Below, one piece after another: positions 1 to 12,085 of a stretch of DNA of 64,000 bases (positions within the stretch are counted from its first letter, which is position 1; the number at the start of each line of letters is the position of its first letter). The stretch is from Isoetes taiwanensis (Eukaryota > Streptophyta > Lycopodiopsida > Isoetales > Isoetaceae): positions 7,453,077-7,517,076 of the forward strand of contig JAJEKV010000039.1 of assembly GCA_021234155.1 (NCBI GenBank), in the 5' to 3' direction. The notes below the pieces were generated by a model. It made no database searches, was not told where the DNA came from, and was given only the letters and a program-made list of their open reading frames with translations. The position numbers were made by a program, and so were the translations under genes.

Positions 1-2569
1 TTGTTGTACTTCGTTCAGTTGCGTATTGCTATAGTTTTTACACATCCACTATGAGGTCCAAAGGCAAAAACTTAGCCCTGAATAAAATAGGCAGGACCAC
101 TAAATCCAACATGGGTAACAACCTTATGACCTTTGATGGGGCCTTATTGCCTCCAATGGTCCGCACATTACCAAAAACTCCCTAAAGATTAGGGGCATGA
201 AGAGCGCATGATCAAACATAAATATAAGTTTATGGGTTACATTTTATAGTAGTGCATATATATGTGGACTTCAATTGCTTACATCACGAGAACTTATGCG
301 TCCATGGGACTTTTAAAACCCGATTGACTCCCACTACTTGTGAATCGGTTAAATGATTGCATCTTCAACAGGAGTTGGTGTTCTAAGGGCCCTTAAATAA
401 TCTTAAATATTTCGATGGTCAGCCTAGCAATAACCCATTTCTTAGGAGGAAGTGGTTGCCCTTCACCTCGGATCCATGCCTCTTTCTTTGTATTACTTAC
501 GCCAAGATCATCCATTTGTTGTATTAACGACCAAAATACATGCTTCCATAAAGAGTTTCCACGTTCTTGAAGATATGCATGGTCTAAAGGTGTTGAATCA
601 ATGGGTGGGTCCAATATGGTGATACATAAAAAGCAGACTTCCTTTTCATATTAGCGTGCGAGACTTTCCTCCTAATTGGCTTCCTGCGCCACCAGCGTAT
701 AATTCCTCATCCTCCTTTATTAGATTAAAACACGACCTCCTAAATTCTGAGTGCCCCCCTCGGATTTCCCTTCTGCCCGGATTTTCCCCTCTTCCTTCTT
801 ATCCCAGCTCACCCCATTTCGTATGGTAATTACGCTTGGTGGTTACGTATAGTCTGATTGCCGAGATTATAGCTGCTTTTCACGAGAAGGGGTGCATGGT
901 AGGAAAATACTTCCTAAAACCCTGGAAGTATGCACTACTTTCTTGGATGCTTAGAGTGGCGGTCTTTAGCTTTTCCCCACATATCATGCAAGGGAAGTGC
1001 CAGGTGTCTTAAACCCGAACACTTTCGGCAAGCCAGGAAAGTCATGCACCAGATCCACAATAGTATACCTCTAAGATTAAAGCGTCATTTTATGGGCATC
1101 GTGGGCGAATGCACGTGTTCCACAAGGAGTAACTCATCCACAATTATTCTTAGGTACACATCTAAATTACTTGGTTTTTCTTCCCGAGGGTATCAATAAA
1201 GTCATCATAATGTGCCCACTCTTCATCAACAACCATGGGGGGTATGTTGTAGTTCACTATCATCAGCGGCCATGTAGACCATGCGATTCGATTGTGTACC
1301 ATATGGGTTCGCCATGCGGTGGCCAGGCCCAAAGCGCCGTTAACGTGGGACTTTGCTTTTCAAAGTCGGGGGCCATGTCATCGACATGCTTCAAGCTTCC
1401 TACCTTGTCGCTCGGGGACTACATATCCATCATCACTAGATGCATGTGTGGCCAGAGTGAGAAGTCCGATAGGCTAACCAATGTCTTACAGCGGAACATC
1501 AACTTTAACTTTATAGAATAAATTATAGGCAACATATAAGTCACCAGAAAATAGAGTGAATTTACAACTATTTGTAAATGCAAACCAAAATCATGAAGTT
1601 TATTGTAAGAAGTGGTGATGCATATACCTTGGGATTATTGGAAAGTGTGAGAATAACTTATACAGTCACCGTTTTTTCCCTTTAGGTCATTCACGTATCC
1701 TGGGTTCATTACATACGAGACAATGGAGTGGACTTCTCTCATTGCTTTCGGCGGGGGATAGAAGATCATGCGATCATTTGGACATGCATGTATGACTTTA
1801 TAACTTGAGTCGATTAGAAGCGAGATCATTTTTCTTAACTTGAATCTGTCGGTGGAATATTGTTCTTCTGGAAGGATCTTCTCGTGCAATAACTGTATCT
1901 AAGAGTGGTAAGATAAAAGATGGAGATGGTGGTAGATAGAAGAACCGATAAATTATGTCACCTCGATAGGCCGGAGACACTTCCATTGCTCCACTTGAAC
2001 TTGGTTTGGAGGTGAGAATTAGCGGTGCGCCGATAAGCGAGAGGAGTTCGAGGCGAAATAAGCTAGCGTTTAGCCCGATAACAATAGGTCATCGTCGATG
2101 CGACCAATCCTGAAGGGTATCCCACATCTTCTACCATATCCTCTCCACCACCATCTCGACATCATCTAAATCAATATAGGTGATGCCGGCGTGCAACATG
2201 TCGGTATCGACAGATCACGAAAGACTTCGTTCGGGTTAGATCAATAGTTTCATCCTCTTCGCATATTGATGCATTATGCAATAATATCTTCATATTGATG
2301 CGGCTCACGGCAGAATTCCGCGGCGATAGGTTCCCTTTACTTTTGTAACTTAGAACTAATGGATTGGGATGGAGACCGCTCTGAATGAGTTCATTAAAAG
2401 CGAGATAGCATATTAACCATCATGTCAAATAATGTAATAAGTATAAAATGCATACAACCATTTTGTATAGACTCACGAATGACAAAACATATTAAAAAAA
2501 AAAACCTCTTTATTCCTTTTTTTTGAGTACAGCAATACTATTGTTCCATCTCGAATGGAGAGGTCTATC
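1..2569. other. No recognisable gene
   Basis: Mixed-composition DNA with only short open stretches (at most 116 codons) on both strands. None shows a motif, composition or length that I can link to a protein family. No tRNA-like or tandem-repeat structure stands out. Probably decayed intergenic or transposon-derived sequence. Confidence 0.5.
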
Positions 2570-3254
2570 ATAAGCGATAGTTGATGAATAACTCATCTCA
2601 ATGTTTATGCTTTTAATAGCACACACCATGATATGTAAACTTTCTGGAATCTTGTAAAAAATCTTCCCTCCCCTCATGACACTCTAAAATTGTTATGGCA
2701 GCTCCGCGGTTGTCAATAGAGCTGTTGATGAACCACGCAATATTGCCATGAACCCCTGGCCGACCATCAATAAACTTCAACTCCTCATCACATGCCCCCG
2801 CGGCTATCGGCCGGCATTGGAATTCATTCCATAATAAATCCTCATCGCCAACATATTTAGTCAAAGAGTTTGCCAAGTTTTCCAATCATTACTCGGGACA
2901 CGCATATGGCATTAATGGAATGTGGGTATCTGCGGCTCCACTTCTATCACAGCGTCTGGAGATAAGGCGAATCGGAAGCCGGACAATCTGACTCAGCATA
3001 ATGATGTATCTTTTCCCCAATAAGCAAATTCTTGATCCAGCAGGAGTTAAAATTAAATCACGGCCACAAGCCAAATGTCTTGCGGTGCCTAACAAAGGGT
3101 GGACTAATCTTTGCAATTCTTGGGGGTACTGCCTTTCGAGGCGATTGAGGCCAAAAGCGTTCTTAGAATGTCGCGACATCGCGATATTCTCATGATTGCG
3201 CCCGCCGTGTTCTTTCGAGGGGAACACTTCAGGTGGCCCGGCACCCATCCACAT
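2570..3254 (-). pseudogene. SET-domain-like (histone-lysine methyltransferase family) fragment, broken
   Basis: Reading on the minus strand, an open stretch at 2,885-2,613 contains FIDGRPGVHGNIAWFINSS. This resembles the SET-domain core in which a (H)GN-x-A-x-(F/Y)-IN-(H/S)-S segment helps bind S-adenosylmethionine. Just past the stop, near 2,573-2,600 and reached by a one-base frame change, the minus strand reads DELFINYRL then a stop. That fits the SET C-terminal 'GEEL-x-x-(D/N)Y' motif in the right order and spacing. A further open stretch at 3,254-2,889 lies immediately upstream on the same strand and may be the N-terminal part, but I recognise no motif in it. Seen: the motifs and at least two frame breaks. 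Known: SET proteins methylate histone lysines in the nucleus. Inferred: this is a pseudogene or a mis-called gene fragment. No pre-SET or post-SET cysteine cluster is visible. It could instead be a chance resemblance. Confidence 0.45.
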
Positions 3255-4295
3255 TATTGATGAATCGGGTTCTTGCCAGTTTCACTTATACCTCCTATGG
3301 ACAACATTAAACCAAAATTCACATCTAGTTTGGAGGAGACATCGGCATCACATCTACCTACATATTTAGATATCATAAACATCTTGAATATATACTTAAT
3401 TTGGGAGAATACTCTTAAAAAAAAAACAAATAATAATTGTATACCAACACGATATCCATGGCGAGCATCAGGATCTGGTGGAGTTGTTCAAAATATTTTT
3501 AAATCCTTATCGAGATGGTCTTCAACAACCGTTCTAGAGGTAGTCTTCAGCCCCATACATCTTTACAATGCATGAAACTATTTTTGTCCCTCGCCAATTA
3601 CAAAGGTAAGTACTATATCGCACTTTTAATAGTTTGAGCAGTGATAGATACAATATATGGTAGTATAAACCTAAACCTACAAACCCACAAATCCTAAATG
3701 GGCCGAGTGGGCGGGACAGCGTGATCCTCTCCACTCAAAGGTGAAGCGGAGCCATGCCCTTTCAGTCACGACCCTTATATAAAGTTTCAATTTCAATAAA
3801 GATCTTTTTGGAGCGTGCTAGCCAGATACATAGAGTCCCCTCACTCAAGGGTGAGTGACATATGACCTTGACCTCTGTGACACCTCAGATTTTGTAATCT
3901 ACATTGTACTTAAAAGTGAAGGGTGAGTTTGGGCTGGCACTGGTCCTCTCCACTCAAGGTGGAGGCGGTAGTGTCCTTGACCAAAACACTGCGTTTTTTT
4001 TTTACTACTCGCGGTACGTAATACTCTCTAGTTTATATATGTCTAGGCTACTAAATGCAAAGAATCGATTAACTTACATGTGGCCAGTTCGCATATCGGC
4101 CTCCACGGTGGTAAAACAACATCAATCGTCTCGGCCATCTCGGTGCGTCGATCATCTTAGATGACCATGGCGATCCATGTCAGTGACAACAAGTATAAGA
4201 TATGGTTAAAAGAAGAATACCAAAGGCTAGAATTTTGGAAGAGGCCGAAAGAAAGAAATAACAATGGTAGAGAAAAAGTTGTTTATATAGAAATC
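3255..4295. other. Non-coding; two related ~38-bp direct repeats and a TATA/AATAAA cluster
   Basis: No gene seen. The motif CCTCTCCACTCAA followed by a G-rich tail occurs at about 3,725-3,764 and again at 3,943-3,981. Between them, near 3,775-3,810, TATATAAAG is followed by AATAAAG. This combination could be a decayed LTR or promoter region, but no partner element was found, so it is not called as one. Confidence 0.3.
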
Positions 4296-4695
4296 TTTAG
4301 CATTATGCGGCGTGGCTTGTCAGCGGCGGCGTAGTGTCAAGTCACATGCCGGTCACCTCGACTTGGCGTTACGTAGTGGCAAGAATGCGTCACAGACATG
4401 TCATAAGTTACGTAGACCATTAAGCATGCGGCGATATAGTCAACAGTGATCCAAAATCCGAGGTCACATGCGGCTGGCGTTACCACCGCGTGGCAGAATG
4501 CGTGCCCGGCGTGTCTGGGTTCACATGCGCGTCGTAATGCATCGCGGCGTATAGTGTTGATCAAATTCAGGAACATGCGACCCTGGCGTTACCGCGTGGC
4601 AAATCGTCGCGAAAAGTGTCTTTGTTACGTAATGTCACATGGCGATACATATCGCGACGTCCCGACATTATCATTGACATTTAATGCGTGACATT
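4296..4695. repeat. Degenerate ~110-bp tandem repeat, CG-rich
   Basis: TGGCGTTAC recurs at about 4,364, 4,475 and 4,584 (spacing 111 and 109). Each is followed by a GTGGCA-AATCGT/GAATGCGT-like segment and a block with CACATG and CGGCG. Three diverged units are visible. The patch is much richer in CpG than its surroundings. Confidence 0.55.
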
Positions 4696-7600
4696 TATGG
4701 GTTATGAAATTTAGCATGTATGCTATCTTTGTTACGAACAGCCCAAAATCTGAGCAAGTTTTTGTGTAACAACCCTAAAATCTGCGCTCGAAACCTTGAA
4801 CCTTAAGCGATTAGGCGCATCAGGCAAGTGCGTGACAAAGTCACGACATTTCTTGAAGTGACATTTGTAGTGACTATGCGAATTGAAGGCGATGGCGTTT
4901 TAGGCAAATTTTTGATGGGGCGCTTTTGACACATGGGACATTAATGCCTTGGATTTGCAAAGAGTCGTCGGCAGTTCTCTCCCACTATCTTTCCGGACAC
5001 AGTTCCTCATTAAGTTGCATTTTTTGTTGCTTCTCACAAGATGTTGGGTGAGGATATGGGAGTCCCACTTTTGACTGCAAATATCTTCTCATTGTAGCCA
5101 GAAATTCCTGGGGAGATGAAATCCATATGTCATTTCTAATTCCTTCTTTCTCTTTCTCACGGATCAACTAGAAGCTAAATTATGAGCTCAAAAATTACGG
5201 ATCAACCATCTCCAACTCCATGTCCATCACTAAATTAAATACGCTTCCATTTCAAAGTACCACTTAGCACAAATAGGCCTATATAAATTAAACGAAACAG
5301 TATTGTCATATCCTTATTCATAAGTAGCATTCATCTTCTTGATATCCATCTGATCATATTCATCTTCTTCATATTTTTATCTTCAAATTCCATTTTTGAA
5401 AAGCTGATTCATAAATCTATATCATATCATATATCGGTTTTTGTATTCTACATCATCTTATATATACATAAAGGCCGGTCTGCCTCAAAGATTACGGATC
5501 AACCATAAAGCTAAATTCAGGCTCAAAAGTGCGGATCAACCCGGGGCTAATGCGAGGCTCAAAACTACCATATTATAGTTATATCAAAGATGGTGGTTGC
5601 TTGATACCAAATATCTCGACTCCAAGCGGCACGAAAACTTTACCTTGAGAACATTTGCATCACCACATCAACCTTTGTAATTTAAAGGCCCGGTGAGGAA
5701 AGGATCCCTTAAGCCATTGATGTAAAATTTTTACCTTGGATATCTCTCTCGAGCGAAACCACATCATTCACACCGCAAATTCCGCCTTGACAAATCTGTA
5801 CTCCGGCCTTTTGTGAAGACATAACTGCGAACTATCCCAATAGCGATTATCCTAAATTTCCACATGCATTGATTTTCATCTTTTTTTTCTCCACAATTCC
5901 ATCGCCAAAGAGCAAATGTGCTTATAGCGTTGATTTTTTGGAATACAATAGGGAAACAAAAAATCCAGCGGAAATCGGTTATCAAATCAAAGGCGCCCAC
6001 TTGGTTGCACAAGCGAAATGAAATGCCAGTCTCGAGGACTTCTTATCTAACCAATCCTCATATCTTGAGAGCCAACTAAGATCCACCCGCGAAATATCGG
6101 TGGAGTGTCACAGCATAATAATATCCTCTAAATTTTGAACTTTTTGTGTACGCGTGAAACCGATTATCAAGCGTGAATCAAGCTCTCACGAAAAGATGGC
6201 ATCATTTTCTATACTCCTTACCAGCCGATTGTTTTGCACCTTGATTGTTTTGCCCTAAATCGGCTTTAAAACAATGGGAACATGAATTGAAGGAAAAGAA
6301 GTAGTACCATCGTCAAAATATCGTGTACATATACCATGAAGATGGAGAAGAATAGAATTGTGTTGAAGACTTTGTAAGCCGCGACATTGGTAGCACTACA
6401 TATGGAACCATTTGTTGAATTCACGGAAGCCATCACGAAGAGGATGAAAAGCTGACCCCGGTAGGGGCACAACGCCGAACATTAAGGTGGTTTAGAATTG
6501 TGCGGATGAAGCTCAATCCATTAGAAATGCTCACACTAAAGTTCATGTGTGCTAGCGGGGCTTAAGGGGCACAATGAAGATGGTGCCTTCACGGAACTAT
6601 CGACCTTCTACGACACGCATATGTCACATCGTCACGCTTATGAGAAAGTTCTAAAGATGTTCTAGAAATTTTAAAAGTTTTAAAATATAAGAAGTCTTGG
6701 GTGAACCTAAGGAATCCTTCTAAGAAATTCGAATGTTGTAGAAGTTCTAGAATAGATGTTGAGAGAATACACTTATTTTCTTCCCAAAGCATTTTTGCTA
6801 GATGACCAATTAAAATATTTTGGTTCAACCAACTCCACAATTCTTGATTTTTAGATGAACAAACTTGTCGAAGGCAGCAGCCTCCACAACCTCGGAATGG
6901 CCATAATGAAGAAATTAAAAAAGGCAGTTAAAGTTTCACCGAGAAAAAAGGCGCTGTGATTTTTCGCTGGCGTATGTTGTATTTGTCGAGGATCATACAA
7001 TCGATCACGGTGACCCATAAAATCTTAACCCGAAGCTCCATGGAACAAGTTCATGAGTCATGAAGCGAAAACAATCCCGAGCATGGCGTTAAAAGCGCAC
7101 CAAGGATCACGATTTTGGCATGCTTGGGGCGGAAAGGAGATGCGATTTTTTCGGTATTGGGTGTTAAATTAGAAGAACCCCGGCGATGTCGAGCAAGCTC
7201 AAGCGCTATGATCCACTAGCTCGGTGAAGCCCATTTTCCTTTACACCATGACATGCTCTGCTTTGAAGACTTCCAAAGTACTTGGTGGCGTTTAGATACT
7301 CTTCTTGGCATAGCGGCCCGGTATATTCAATTCCACTTTCCATGTATGGATCTTTCAGAAACAAAGGCCATCAGCGGGTGTAGCCATAGTATCTCGGCTT
7401 TTTCAAAATCCTCCATCAATGGGGTCGCTTCGCATATGGAGCATGCAATTGAAGCGCAAATTCCTCCACCATATATCACAAAATCATCAGGGCGTTTGGC
7501 GGGTAAAGTTGCAAGTTTAAAACGCATTAGCTGGCGGAAGTTCCTGACTTGATGTTGATCTTTTCCAACTTCCATAGTGCCATTAAATTCTTGTATACTT

Positions 7601-8159
7601 GACATGAGATTTTTAGATCATAACCTTTTTCCCCACAATATTGTGGCGTATCCATATGTGCTTCTTTGGTTTTCTGGCGATATAGTTCGGACAATATTTT
7701 TCGAGCTTCTTTTGTCTCAGAAAGCCCCCAAAAACCATTTCGCGATTCGGTTTAGAGAGTCTAGATGAAGGAGTAAACCTAGAATCGCCATCGGACGTCG
7801 GAATGGCAGTACGCAAGTCATATTAAACACTATAGTAAGCCCGGTGGGAGAAAAGGTAAAAGTGTGGGATTTTCTTGTGTTCTTGCACAAATTTTAAGGC
7901 TTTATCTTTTGTTCTTCTACCGGCTTAACAATGATTGACAACAAGCCTATTGTGAGTTACCTTGAGGATTGTAAACTTGGAACAACTAGATTTTGACCTG
8001 AGACAAGCGTCCCGTTTTATAATGAATTAATTTATAGCGGTAGCATCTGTGATGATGCATCGCGCGAACAACAGCTTAAATGAAACGGGTTGGTGTCGAG
8101 TCTTTTTGAGCCGGTATCAATCAGGGCCAATTATTGAATTTGTAATCCTAAAAAACCAT
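4696..8159. other. No recognisable gene
   Basis: AT-rich DNA with scattered short open frames. A ~45-bp motif (GCTCAAAA..ACGGATCAACC preceded by AGCTAAATT) occurs near 5,170-5,215 and again near 5,503-5,540. An open stretch on the minus strand at 7,605-7,327 (92 codons) has balanced amino-acid composition but no motif that I recognise. Nothing else could be assigned. Confidence 0.45.
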
Positions 8160-8545
8160 TAACCTTCCGTGTATAAAAATATCGTCACATCACGACCACC
8201 CTCGTCACATATCGATGCTGGCGTGTCATATCGTCACATATATATATCTTGGCGTGTCATATCGTCACATATCGTCTTGGCGTGTCATGTCGACACATCG
8301 TCGCATACGACACATACCGATCACATATCACGGCGTCATGCGGCGTCGCATTAAATAAACATCCACTGGCGAGAGACACATCTTTCGTCCACGTGAGGCG
8401 TCCACTGGCGTGTTACGTGGGGCGGTAGCACTACCGCGTCGCGTCGTATACCGGCAATGACGTCGCTGGCGTCGCATGGTGGCGTTATTTCTTGACGTCC
8501 GCGTCGCCCGCAGGGCATCGCCAAGCCCACGTATTTAAATGTCCA
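8160..8545. repeat. Degenerate short-period CG-rich repeat patch
   Basis: The string GGCGTGTCAT with CGTCACATAT recurs at roughly 30-bp spacing between 8,215 and 8,300. It then grades into GCGTC-rich sequence up to about 8,540. It resembles the 4.3-4.7 kb patch in composition (CACAT, GGCGT, GCGTC words), so both may derive from one old repeat. Confidence 0.45.
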
Positions 8546-11500
8546 TTCTCTTGTTGTGAACTTAACAAGGCATTGTTGCACAATGCGTTGCCCTCATCAA
8601 CTAATGGGATTGACACACTTTTTAAATTCAAGTTATTTGCTTGAGCTTTTGAGTTAATTGAGTAGCATATGATCCTTTTTCTTCTATAAAATTTGTGACG
8701 ATGTAATAAATCTGATTTTGATATGCCTAAAATTAGAAAGTTACTAAAGCAAGCGATATTGCATAAGGCAATGTTAATCGTGTAGTACAGTGGTTTTCAT
8801 TTTTATTATACTATAATGTACAATGCATCGGAACATTGGATCAAAATGCAACGCAATGGAAAAGTGTGAAAAAAGCAACACAATGTGCAGCATCAAGATT
8901 TTGTATTTTTAGCAAAAAAGGGTCCCTTTTGAATTTTTTCAAATAGATACATGTATTGCAACACAATTTTGTTCCATATGCTGGTAAATTCGTGGAGATT
9001 TTGCATTCCTCATGCCGACTTTGTCTTAGATCAACTACAGATCTATCCATTCCTCAACTATTATTTTCGTCCTTCCTTTATTGTCCTTTCTTTTTCTCTC
9101 GCTACAAGAGAATGGGAAATTTAGGTCATTAGTTTTGTCACTTATATTCTACACTTCTCTGATTGATGGAATGGTTAATTTCTCCTTTATATGTTACTAT
9201 GATGATGACGGATACTTTGATTATAGTTGTGTTCTCACTTCTGTTTCTCCTGTGTGTCTGGGGTTAGGGGAGGGTAGAGACCTGAAAGCTTCTTAGAAGT
9301 AGTAATGCCTCTAGCTAGAACCCTTAGAACCCAATAATTAGCATTTTGTGCCGCGAGAACCCACACATTTGTGGATGCTATGATGTGATTCGGCCTGGAA
9401 ATATAGCGGGTATGAGGGTGAATGCGAGTGGGATCTTGCCTAGCTTGGCTACAAGACTCCTATAGTGTGCTAGACTTATAGCGGTCTACTTCAAAGTGTG
9501 GGCGGGTATGGAGTACGACACTCCAGATTAGGAGGAGGCGATGCCTATATGGATGTCGGTTTGAGCAGTGGTGGCCGGCCTTTATGGTAGGGGAGTAAGT
9601 CGAGATACAGGATGGGGGTCACTAGTGGGTGGCATGTGTTCTCTAGCACACTCGAGGGGATCCGTCATGCGAGGGGAGGGGCGCCTCCTTGACCTGCCTC
9701 ATCGGTTGGGAGATATAACTTGGGGTAGTCGTAGGGTGATCCCATGGAGTGCATCTCGGGAGGGCATTTCCCCTACAATCCGCAGCTATAGCATGTTTGA
9801 CATATGCATAGAAATTATTACCACCAGGAGAGGGGCCGGATGGAGTGGACTACCATAGCCATTGTTCTATGCTGACCAATGCCATGTTATACCTCACATG
9901 CGCTGATATCTTGGGAGATACGGCGTCCGATTGACCCCATGGAGTCTGAGCGAAAGGTAGCGCTTTATTTATAGTATGTACTGTGTATCTTGTTCTTATC
10001 ACTTGCTATTTAGTTGATGATGATGGATGGGGCCCACCCTTCTTCAGTGGTATGTTATTTTTGAGCGTGGGTGATGTGCTGGCATGTATGTATGCTTAGC
10101 GTATAGGATTCCCATAGAGGGCTGATGGAATGACGACACCTCATCTCGCTTAGAACCTTAGCCCATCCCAGTGGTCCAGGAGTCGGACGGGAGGCCATTT
10201 CCATGAGTGATGTAGTTGCCCGCGGAGGAATTCAGTAATTTATATGATGAGACATCATATAGATTAGGGCGTCCACCGATGGTATCAGTGATTTTTGGTA
10301 GACCGGAATGAACAAGCTGGCCATAGTCTAACTAAGTAGGTAGTTGCTTGTAGGAGACTTTGTCTTAGGTTAACTATCCTAATTCCATAGTTAGTATGTG
10401 TATTGGCTAGTTATGAGAGGGACTACTAGTTAAGTAGGAGGGTGTAAACTAGTAGGATAAGTATATTAAGTGTGGAGGAAGAGGTCTCTTGTTTCAAAGG
10501 GCCATAACTCTCTAGCAGAGCAGCTTCCGGATGGGCCTTAATTTTTTGCAGCAACAACATATGAGACATGATCGAGATTACCCTAGGGTCCACCCACGTT
10601 ATCGGCATCAAATGGCATCAAAGGGGCGAGGGGACCGCGAGTGCACAGCTAGCATTTTGGCATCGAGGAATCAAGAAAGAAACCGTGTTTTGCGGTAGCA
10701 CTTTCGTATAAAAATTCATATTCATACATAAAAATAAAATAAAAGTTTTGATGTAGTAGGTTACTTTTTTGATTCTATCTTTTTAAAGCCTAGCGCCCTT
10801 TTCCTCGCCCTTTGCATAGAGCTTGGCAGGAAGCTTGCTTCCCCTTGGACTTAATGCTTGACCTCGCGCCACTCTTGCCTACGGTGCTACCTTTCCAACC
10901 TTCTTCCAGCCCATGAACATAGCTCACCACTAAGTTACAGTAGCTACCATAACCTAAAGCGTCCCTCAAATATTTCTTCGAATTTCGGTGAACACCGACA
11001 AGATGGGGCTGCTCGCCAATGAGACTCTGCAGCGATCGTAGCCGGATATAGTGTCCCTTACCCTATTTTCCATTTTTCTGAGTGCTTCTTGCCGAAAGTC
11101 AACCTACCATAGGGGATCCACCCCAGCTCTACTTAGTGAGGGCCATTGTGAGAGAGACGTTATGAGGCGACTCTCATGCCTCCTATCTATTCTCCACGGG
11201 AAGCTCGGATGGGGTGGAATCGCCCATCACGGATGCATGAGAATAGCGATACTTTGAAAGTGAACTTCAGCTAGCTATCGCAGCATGAATTGAGTATGTG
11301 GAAGAGACTTTGCCCGTGAGGAGAAGGAAATCGTCGGTGCTTTAGATGTGAGGACAACGAGAATGCGTTGAAGATGACTTTTGTCGATGGAAGCTGATTA
11401 GCGGCAGTCTTGGACCGAGACATCTTAAGCTTGGATGCCCCACCACCACCAAGGGCAGGAATACCACCAAGGGCAGGAATACCTCCTATTAGAAGATATC

Positions 11501-12085
11501 ATGTGGACTTACCATGTGGTTGATGACCTTAAGTCCAAGAGGAAGGCACAAAGGTTATATGAGCTCGTTGAATACTGCATGGATGACTTCATCCCGATTT
11601 TATAGCCAGTGAGCTCGGTGAGAATCGTGGTACACTCGGTTATATCAAAGAGATAGCCATTGAGCAGGTTGATACCCCTTGAAATTTTGCGAGACCACTT
11701 GTTGCAGCGAGGCCCTGATCGACCACGGCTTTTCTTTGCTATGGGACCCCGTCCCAAACATTAACATAAGTGAATATCGCCCGGTCACGATGAGGAAGGA
11801 GAAGATGTGAGCCGCCGGATCATCTGAAGGAAGAGAAGCAGGAACTTGAGATGTTATTGAGCAGCTAATCAGTTTTCCATAATCAATAAATTGTATCACA
11901 AATGAGAATGTATCATTGAAGTATATTGTAGAGGAGGATGAGATCTTTTCATTAAAGGTAAGATCACCTAAATTGAAGTCTAAAATCACAAGTTTTGTTA
12001 TTTTTGATACACAAGAAAATTGTACAAATTTAGGAGAGATTTGCGAGACCATAACTTAAGATTTCAGACTTCGATTTACAAGATC
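8546..12085. other. No recognisable gene
   Basis: No family motif was found on either strand. An 18-bp direct duplication (ACCACCAAGGGCAGGAAT) lies at about 11,445-11,485. Downstream on the plus strand, around 11,498-11,600, a short open run follows but matches nothing I can name. The 9.3-10.6 kb part is G-rich on the plus strand without a visible gene. Confidence 0.45.

Noticed and set aside
7327-7605. 92-codon minus-strand frame with balanced composition
   Set aside because: No recognised motif, no neighbouring exon-like blocks and only modest length. It is left unassigned and not named.
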